Below, in pieces: positions 14,788 to 19,707 of a stretch of DNA of 19,707 nucleotides (the first letter of the stretch is position 1; each line of letters starts with the position of its first letter). Under the pieces are notes generated by a model. The model was not told the DNA's origin. It saw only the letters and a list, made by a program, of their open reading frames with translations, and searched no databases. The position numbers and the translations under genes were made by a program. Location: the NCBI GenBank assembly GCA_022736605.1, contig DZDB01000003.1, positions 4,826 through 24,532 on the forward strand, read 5' to 3'. The DNA is from Sideroxydans lithotrophicus. Its GTDB lineage: Bacteria > Pseudomonadota > Gammaproteobacteria > Burkholderiales > Sulfuriferulaceae.

Positions 14788-17361
14788 ATGAAAGCCAGCG
14801 GAATCAAATTCAGCCTGGCCGTAGGCTTTGCACTGGTGTTGGTATTGCTATTGGGCATTACGCTACTCGGCCTCAATCAAATGGCGGCCATCAATAGTCG
14901 GCTGGTCTCCATCGTTACCGTCAATAACTACAAAACCGAACTGGCAACCATCATGCGCGACGCGTTGCGGGATCGCACCATTACCATGCATTCACTGGTG
15001 CTCAACACCGCACCATTCGATCAAAATGACGAGCTCTACGATTTTCACAATTATGGCGTGCGCTTTGCACAAGCCCTGTTTGCAATGGAGCTGACACACC
15101 TCAGCGCCAGGGAAAAAGCAATCCTTGTAGAAGTTCGAAAATCCGCCACGGTCGCACAACCTGTCGTCAACCGTACCGTTGATCTGGCGCTGGATAACCG
15201 CAATGCGGACGCATTAAAACTACTCCAGACCGAGGCCATTCCTGCACAGAAACTGATTTCAGTCGAATTGCGCGCTTTGCTCAAATTGCAGCGCGAAGCC
15301 AACGCCGACGCGGCTGTAGATGCGTTTGACGCCTACCGCGAAACGCGCTCACTGATGATCGGCATGGGTGGGTTTGCGGTAGCCATTGGCATACTGATCG
15401 CCTTCATCGCAATCCGGCGCGCGGCGCGCCAGACCAGCGAACTGGAAAAACAGAAACTCAAATATCAGACCCTGTTCGAGACCAATTCGGATGCCATTGT
15501 CATCATAGGCGAACATGGATTTACTGACTGCAATCCGGCTGCCTTACGCATGTTTCGTATTGGCAGCGTTGCCGAATTCATTGTCTATGAACCACACCGG
15601 CTCGGCGCGCCATTACAGGCAGATGGGCGCAGTGCCAAAGAATTTTCAAATGATTGCGTGACACGTGCACGCAATCTTGGCTTTTGCTTTTTTGAATGGG
15701 TGGGGATGCGTGCAGATGGCAGCTACTTCCCCACCGAAATCGCCCTGCATGCGATGACCCTGGATGGGGTACGCGTGGTGCAGGCCATCATGCGCGATAT
15801 CACCGAGCGCAAGCACATCGAACTCGAACTCAAAACAGCGCATGCTGCGGCGCTTGAAACAGCCCGCGTTAAAGCTGAGTTTGTAGCCAACGTCAGCCAT
15901 GAAATCCGTACCCCTATGAACGGCGTGATCGGCATGGCCAACCTGATTCTTAAGACCACGCTCAGTCCACAGCAGCGAGAATATGCGCAAGCAATCCATC
16001 ATTCCGGCGATATGCTGCTGGGTGTTATCAATGACATTCTGGATTTTTCCAAAATTGAGGCCGGCAAGCTCAATCTTGAATCAATCGATTTCAACCTGCA
16101 TGAAGTGTTACTGGATACCGCTGCCCTGTATGCCAATCGTGCTGAAGAACAGGCTCTGAAATTTGATTGCCAGATTGCGCTCGACGTGCCTGAATTTGTG
16201 CGCGGTGATCCGGGTCGGCTGCGTCAAATTCTGATCAATCTGATTGACAACGCACTCAAGTTTACCGCCACCGGCACAGTCAATATCAGTTTGCGGCGCG
16301 ATGCAAATGAACCGAATCAGTTGCAGTTTACTGTGCAGGATACGGGCATCGGCTTCAGCGCTGAAACCCAGACGCGCCTGTTTCGCTCGTTCTCGCAAGC
16401 GGATGGCTCCACCACGCGCAATTATGGTGGCACCGGATTGGGTTTATCCATTTGCAAGCAGTTGGTGGAACTGATGGGCGGCAGCATCGGCGCCAGTAGT
16501 CAGCCCGGTGTTGGCAGCCAGTTCTGGTTCAGCTTGCCCCTATCAGCCGCGCCTGCGCAAGACACTGCGCCGGTAACCGCAAGCGCGACCAATCCATCTG
16601 TCTTTCATGGGGAGCGGGTGCTGGTTGCCGAGGACAACGCTGTCAACCAAAAAGTCATGCAACATCTTTTGAGTCATCTTGGATTGACGGTGGATCTGGC
16701 CACCAATGGACGCGAAGCGGTCAGTATGGCAAAAGCCACGCCTTATGCGCTGATTTTGATGGATTGCCAGATGCCGGAAATGGATGGCTTTGAAGCGACT
16801 CAACTTATCCGTAATGAACTCGATCAAGCTTGCCCGATCATCGCCATGACCGCCAACGCCATGCCGGGTGCGCGCGAACAATGTCTGGCAGCGGGCATGA
16901 ACGATTACCTCTCCAAACCAGTGCAAGAAACCGAATTGAGTGTAATGCTGCGGCGCTGGATTGATGATGCTGACTTCGGCGTGTCCTTGATCTCGCCTAT
17001 CCAATCCAGTGCGGAAACTGAGCAACCCGTGAACGTCGAGAAGCTCAGGCAGACCTGCCAAGGCGACACGGCGTTATTGAATGAATTACTGGAAATGTAT
17101 TGCGATACGAGTACGCCTTTGTTGCAACAACTTGCATTGGCGCTGGCAGCCCAAGATGCACAGGGCGCGCGCCCGGCACACGAGCTCAAGGGCGCATCTG
17201 CCTATATTGCCGCAGGCGATATGCAGACACTGTCGGCACAACTCGAACAGGCAATTTTAAATCACGACTGGGACGAGGCAGAAACCCTGTTTGAAGACAT
17301 CGAAGCCGCTTTTATCCGGGTTCAACTATTTATCGGCTACCAGATCACGCCTAATACGTAA
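14788..17361 (+). CDS. Hybrid sensor histidine kinase with receiver and HPt domains
   Basis: A membrane phosphorelay protein of 857 residues. Two membrane helices (about 8-30 and 190-208) bracket a periplasmic four-helix-bundle-like sensor as in chemoreceptors. A PAS domain (about 225-345) follows with FETNSDAIVIIGEHG and ending IMRDITERK. The HisKA domain has the phospho-accepting His371 in NVSHEIRTPMNG. The ATPase domain shows LINLIDNALKF, DTGIGF and GGTGLGLSI. The receiver has Asp659 in LMDCQMPEMDG with MTANAM and LSKP, and the C-terminal HPt carries His798 in AHELKGAS. All phosphotransfer residues are present, as in BarA-type proteins, so a separate response regulator should receive the phosphate; none is encoded nearby. 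No clear Shine-Dalgarno precedes ATG 14788. The last 11 bases overlap the end of the DsrE-like gene. Confidence 0.95.
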   Translation: MKASGIKFSLAVGFALVLVLLLGITLLGLNQMAAINSRLVSIVTVNNYKTELATIMRDALRDRTITMHSLVLNTAPFDQNDELYDFHNYGVRFAQALFAMELTHLSAREKAILVEVRKSATVAQPVVNRTVDLALDNRNADALKLLQTEAIPAQKLISVELRALLKLQREANADAAVDAFDAYRETRSLMIGMGGFAVAIGILIAFIAIRRAARQTSELEKQKLKYQTLFETNSDAIVIIGEHGFTDCNPAALRMFRIGSVAEFIVYEPHRLGAPLQADGRSAKEFSNDCVTRARNLGFCFFEWVGMRADGSYFPTEIALHAMTLDGVRVVQAIMRDITERKHIELELKTAHAAALETARVKAEFVANVSHEIRTPMNGVIGMANLILKTTLSPQQREYAQAIHHSGDMLLGVINDILDFSKIEAGKLNLESIDFNLHEVLLDTAALYANRAEEQALKFDCQIALDVPEFVRGDPGRLRQILINLIDNALKFTATGTVNISLRRDANEPNQLQFTVQDTGIGFSAETQTRLFRSFSQADGSTTRNYGGTGLGLSICKQLVELMGGSIGASSQPGVGSQFWFSLPLSAAPAQDTAPVTASATNPSVFHGERVLVAEDNAVNQKVMQHLLSHLGLTVDLATNGREAVSMAKATPYALILMDCQMPEMDGFEATQLIRNELDQACPIIAMTANAMPGAREQCLAAGMNDYLSKPVQETELSVMLRRWIDDADFGVSLISPIQSSAETEQPVNVEKLRQTCQGDTALLNELLEMYCDTSTPLLQQLALALAAQDAQGARPAHELKGASAYIAAGDMQTLSAQLEQAILNHDWDEAETLFEDIEAAFIRVQLFIGYQITPNT

Positions 17362-17728
17362 TCGACTTCCACTCATCATCCATCACCCGGCACACATAGG
17401 CCGCCCCCCCTGCAACGCCGGATAACTCCGGAATCATGATGTCAGGGGTAATCGAAAGCGCATCCAGCGCGCCGCCACAGGCAAAAAACTTAACCCCCAG
17501 ACCCGCCGCATCCTGCATGAAACCATAGACAGATTTAGCCTTATTATCTGATGGATAGATGCGCTCAGCCACGCCTTTGACCAGCAAGCGCGTCGCCCGA
17601 CTGGCGAAATAAATCTCCACGTCGATATCCATTGCGGCGGCCGCCGCCGCTTGAAAGAACGGTGTGCCACATAAATGCGGCGCATCCGGGCTGATCGTCA
17701 GCAACATGATGACCAGTTTGTCTGCCAT
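17351..17728 (-). CDS. DsrE-like family protein
   Basis: Proteins of the DsrE/DsrF-like fold include sulfur carriers and many small proteins of unknown role. The 125-residue product has the N-terminal strand and loop (MADKLVIMLLTISPDAPHLC), the helix FFQAAAAAAMDIDVEIYFAS, and VKFFACGGALDALSI, which carries Cys84 where sulfur-binding members have a reactive cysteine. Cys20 and Cys113 are additional. It stands alone instead of in a dsrEFH set, so a specific sulfur-oxidation role is not supported. ATG 17728 has AAGGAG eight bases upstream, and a good promoter lies at 17760-17788. A 12-bp palindrome sits just beyond the -35. Its end overlaps the hybrid kinase gene by 11 bases. The family is fairly sure; the function is not. 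Confidence 0.82.
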   Translation of the reverse strand: MADKLVIMLLTISPDAPHLCGTPFFQAAAAAAMDIDVEIYFASRATRLLVKGVAERIYPSDNKAKSVYGFMQDAAGLGVKFFACGGALDALSITPDIMIPELSGVAGGAAYVCRVMDDEWKSITY

Positions 17729-17759
17729 GCTGTTTGCTCCTTAATCATTACTGCGCCGC

Positions 17760-17788
17760 ACCATACCGCTACTCTCAGACCAGGTCAA
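17760..17788 (-). promoter_or_regulatory. Likely sigma-70 promoter of the DsrE-like gene
   Basis: On the minus strand TTGACC (complement of 17783-17788) is followed after exactly 17 bases by TATGGT (complement of 17760-17765). The match is five of six at -35 and four of six at -10. The ATG at 17728 lies about 25 bases beyond the predicted transcription start, with a good ribosome binding site between. Confidence 0.6.
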
Positions 17789-17793
17789 ATCAG

Positions 17794-17805
17794 ACAAGCG
17801 CTTGT
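17794..17805. promoter_or_regulatory. Perfect 12-bp palindrome between divergent genes
   Basis: ACAAGCGCTTGT is its own reverse complement. It extends to an imperfect 18-bp palindrome (17791-17808) with one mismatched pair. It lies five bases upstream of the -35 of the DsrE-like promoter and overlaps a weak candidate promoter for the DUF1345 gene (TTGTTT at 17802-17807, 16 bases, TACACT at 17824-17829). This is a natural place for a dimeric regulator that acts on both units. Confidence 0.5.
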
Positions 17806-17857
17806 TTGCTCAACGGTCTCAGTTACACTACGGCGAATCGATAATTTAACCTATTCC

Positions 17858-18538
17858 ATGCTGACAGCGCCTATCAAACAAGCAGTGCGCCATCTGAATG
17901 CCCGCCATCGACTTGCCATTGCCATCACGATTGGCGTCCTGAGCAACTTTGGTCTGGCCACCTGGTTACCTGCCTCAACCAGCCTGATATCTGCCTGGGA
18001 TGCGGGAGCAGGTGTCTATTTAATTCTGTCGTGGATCACCATTGCTGGCGCCGACAGCACGGCAACCCGCATTAGCACGCAGACCCTGCGCCAAAGTGGC
18101 AAAGCCATCATGATCGTGGTAGTGGGCGCTGCGTTCATTAGCGTGGGGGCTTTGGCATTTTTATTCAAGACCACGCATGACGTCTCGCCAGGGCAAAAAA
18201 GCCTGCATATCGCACTGTCTTTTCTCGCGCTAGGACTGGCCTGGCTGCTGATACATACACGTTTTGCGTTTCATTATGCGCATTTATATTACGTCGGCGC
18301 ACGTCGGCGCGATAAAGACGCCGCGGGTGGACTGGATTTCCCCGGCAAGCGCGAGCCGGATTATCTGGACTTCGCCTATTTTTCCCTTGTCATTGGCATG
18401 ACCTCGCAAACCTCCGACGTCAATGTCACCACCCGGCTCATGCGCCGCGTGACGCTGGCGCACGGCGTACTGGCATTCGGATTTAACGTCGTCGTCGTGG
18501 CCTTGAGCGTGAATATCTTCGCCAGTCTGGTGGCCTGA
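17858..18538 (+). CDS. DUF1345 family membrane protein
   Basis: The family is a group of polytopic bacterial membrane proteins of unknown function. The 226-residue product has about five hydrophobic segments, for example LAIAITIGVLSNFGLATWLP, AGVYLILSWITIAGA, AIMIVVVGAAFISVGALAFL and ALSFLALGLAWLLIHTRFAF. The family-typical HYAHLYYVG, the FPGKREPDYLDFAYFS stretch and GMTSQTSDVNVTT are all present. I chose ATG 17858 (MLTAPIKQAVRHLNARHRLA). The frame is open upstream, but that stretch would run through the DsrE-like promoter. No Shine-Dalgarno is visible before 17858. The stop overlaps the dedA-type start by one base (TGATG), so the two are translationally coupled. A 10-base tandem duplication (18291-18310) falls within the coding sequence and is in frame with the protein. 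Confidence 0.9.
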   Translation: MLTAPIKQAVRHLNARHRLAIAITIGVLSNFGLATWLPASTSLISAWDAGAGVYLILSWITIAGADSTATRISTQTLRQSGKAIMIVVVGAAFISVGALAFLFKTTHDVSPGQKSLHIALSFLALGLAWLLIHTRFAFHYAHLYYVGARRRDKDAAGGLDFPGKREPDYLDFAYFSLVIGMTSQTSDVNVTTRLMRRVTLAHGVLAFGFNVVVVALSVNIFASLVA

Positions 18539-19092
18539 TGGATTTTACTGCACTGATTCATCAATACGGTTATTACGCCGTATTGATCGGCACCCTCCTC
18601 GAAGGAGAAACCATCCTGGTTTTGGCCGGGATAGCAGCACACCAGGGCTATTTAAATCCCCTGCTCGTCTGGTTGACTGCCATTGCTGGCGCCATTCTCG
18701 GCGACCAGTTGTTTTACTTTTTAGGACACCGATATGGCGCACAGCTATTGCAGCGTTTTCCAGCCTGGGCGACACGCGCGCTCAAGGTCAGGCAGCTGAT
18801 CGCACGCTACCATGCACCTGTCATCGTTATCCTGCGATTTACCTATGGCGTCCGCACCATCGGCCCCATGCTGGTGGGCATGAGCGCAGTCACGCCGCTT
18901 CAGTTCAGTGTATGGAATACCCTCGGTGCCGTGCTCTGGGCGACGTTGATTGTGGTGGCAAGCTACCTGTTTGGCGATGCCCTGCACTGGCTGCTACGCA
19001 ACATCCAGCACATTGAAGTCTGGATATTGCTTGGCATTGCAGCGATCGGTGCGCTGACCTGGCTGGTCGTCCGCTGGCGCGCCCGCCGCTGA
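18538..19092 (+). CDS. DedA family membrane protein
   Basis: DedA/VTT-superfamily proteins are inner-membrane proteins; characterised members recycle the undecaprenyl-phosphate or phosphatidylethanolamine lipid carriers. The 184-residue product shows the family segments LEGETILVLAGIAAHQGYLN near the start, GAILGDQLFYFLGHRYG, and the conserved RFTYGVRTIGPMLVGMSAV containing the essential-type Arg residues. Four to five hydrophobic segments follow the usual pattern, ending with a short basic tail (RWRARR). It starts within the stop of the DUF1345 gene (TGATG), so it belongs to the same transcript. The clpB gene converges from the right with six bases between the stops, and no terminator hairpin is visible there. 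Full length. Which lipid it handles cannot be told. Confidence 0.92.
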   Translation: MDFTALIHQYGYYAVLIGTLLEGETILVLAGIAAHQGYLNPLLVWLTAIAGAILGDQLFYFLGHRYGAQLLQRFPAWATRALKVRQLIARYHAPVIVILRFTYGVRTIGPMLVGMSAVTPLQFSVWNTLGAVLWATLIVVASYLFGDALHWLLRNIQHIEVWILLGIAAIGALTWLVVRWRARR

Positions 19093-19098
19093 TCTGCG

Positions 19099-19707
19099 TC
19101 AGCCCTTGTCGAACACCATTCTGCCGTCACGAAAATCAACGCGTATGGTGTCCTTTTCGGCAAAGTGGCCAGACAATATTTCCTTGGCCAGCGGATTCTC
19201 AAGCTGCGACTGGATCGCCCGCTTCAATGGCCGCGCACCGAATACCGGGTCAAAGCCAACGGCCGCAAGCTCCGCCAGCGCTGCGTCGGTAATGTCAAAA
19301 CCCATCCCCATCGCCGCCAGACGTTTGCCCAGATACTGCACCTGAATGCGTGCAATCGACAGGATATTGGCCTCGCCGAGCGCGTGGAACACCACCACTT
19401 CGTCGATCCGGTTGATGAATTCCGGCCGGAAATAGGTTTTAACCTCGCCCATTACCGCCAGCTTAACAACCTGATAATCATCGCCTGACATCTGCTGAAT
19501 CATCTGGCTGCCGAGGTTGGAAGTCATCACGATCACGGTATTCTTGAAATCCACCGTACGCCCCTGGCCGTCGGTCAAGCGCCCGTCGTCCAGCACCTGC
19601 AATAACACGTTGAACACATCCGGATGCGCTTTTTCGACCTCATCCAGCAAAATCACGCTGTAAGGTTTGCGCCGCACCGCTTCGGTCAGCGTGCCGCCTT
19701 CTTCATA
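19099..19707 (-). CDS. clpB: ATP-dependent disaggregase ClpB, C-terminal part
   Basis: ClpB is the hexameric AAA+ chaperone that works with DnaK to rescue aggregated proteins. Only the last 203 codons are in the window; the gene runs off the right edge. The fragment opens YEEGGTLTEAVRRKPYSV, which in ClpB follows the second pore loop. The second ATPase domain shows Walker B ILLDE at fragment positions 19-23, sensor 1 in MTSNLGS, the arginine finger Arg100 in RPEFINRID and sensor 2 in FGARPLKR (Arg159). The C-terminal small domain ends VDFRDGRMVFDKG. The sequence fits ClpB better than ClpA or ClpC. The frame carries on without a stop to base 19707, so the apparent start at 19677 is internal. 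The neighbouring dedA-type gene converges. Confidence 0.96.
   Translation of the reverse strand, partial: YEEGGTLTEAVRRKPYSVILLDEVEKAHPDVFNVLLQVLDDGRLTDGQGRTVDFKNTVIVMTSNLGSQMIQQMSGDDYQVVKLAVMGEVKTYFRPEFINRIDEVVVFHALGEANILSIARIQVQYLGKRLAAMGMGFDITDAALAELAAVGFDPVFGARPLKRAIQSQLENPLAKEILSGHFAEKDTIRVDFRDGRMVFDKG

Noticed and set aside
16543..17061. 172-residue open frame antisense to the hybrid kinase receiver domain
   Set aside because: The plus strand encodes an unmistakable receiver domain with all key residues; the antisense frame is a shadow.
17840..17858. GATAAT twelve bases upstream of the DUF1345 ATG as a sign of a leaderless mRNA
   Set aside because: There is no acceptable -35 element at the right distance, so the idea rests on one hexamer.
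18291..18310. Tandem duplication of the 10-mer acgtcggcgc
   Set aside because: Two copies only, inside the DUF1345 coding sequence with no frameshift; probably chance or codon use (Val-Gly-Ala-Arg-Arg-Arg).

Overview
This window looks like ordinary chromosome from a betaproteobacterium. A Nitrosomonadales-type organism is my inference from gene content, the long TrpS and moderate GC; I could not confirm it by search. I see no tRNA, rRNA, insertion sequence, phage gene or CRISPR array. Genes are packed tightly. The longest stretches without a gene are 193 bases (1377-1569), 174 bases (8086-8259) and 129 bases (17729-17857), and each holds regulatory signals described below.

Region 1 (20-5302, mostly minus strand). 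A tightly spaced operon reads rnm-like PHP phosphatase, yciO, site-2-type M50 protease, trpS. A small secreted His/Tyr/Arg-rich protein follows on the opposite strand, and then scpA-scpB, the kleisin and winged-helix partners of the SMC condensin, with their own likely promoter and a dyad at its start point. Region 2 (5376-8132, plus strand). A conserved-looking gene of unknown function leads yciB (inner-membrane/septation protein), yciI, bolA and a parvulin-type peptidyl-prolyl isomerase lipoprotein. A strong intrinsic terminator ends the run. yciI probably starts at an AUC codon. Region 3 (8172-8514) is a single-gene unit for a divergent Hfq, with its own sigma-70-like promoter. Region 4 (8632-11768) pairs an exported alpha/beta hydrolase with a membrane-bound CHASE4-like/GGDEF/EAL cyclic-di-GMP enzyme in which both catalytic domains look intact.

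Region 5 (11754-14097, minus strand) encodes a coiled-coil/phasin-like protein and an AarF/UbiB-family atypical kinase. Region 6 (14201-17361, plus strand) has an exported NlpC/P60 peptidase and a large hybrid histidine kinase carrying kinase, receiver and HPt modules but no adjacent output regulator. Region 7 (17351-19092) has a DsrE-like protein divergent from a DUF1345-DedA membrane-protein pair, with a perfect 12-bp palindrome between them. The window ends inside clpB, of which the last 203 codons are present.

No clear new multi-gene system is visible. The items most worth a second look are the divergent Hfq and its promoter dyad, the apparent AUC start of yciI, the palindrome between dsrE and DUF1345, the unknown 239-residue protein, and the hydrolase/cyclic-di-GMP gene pair.
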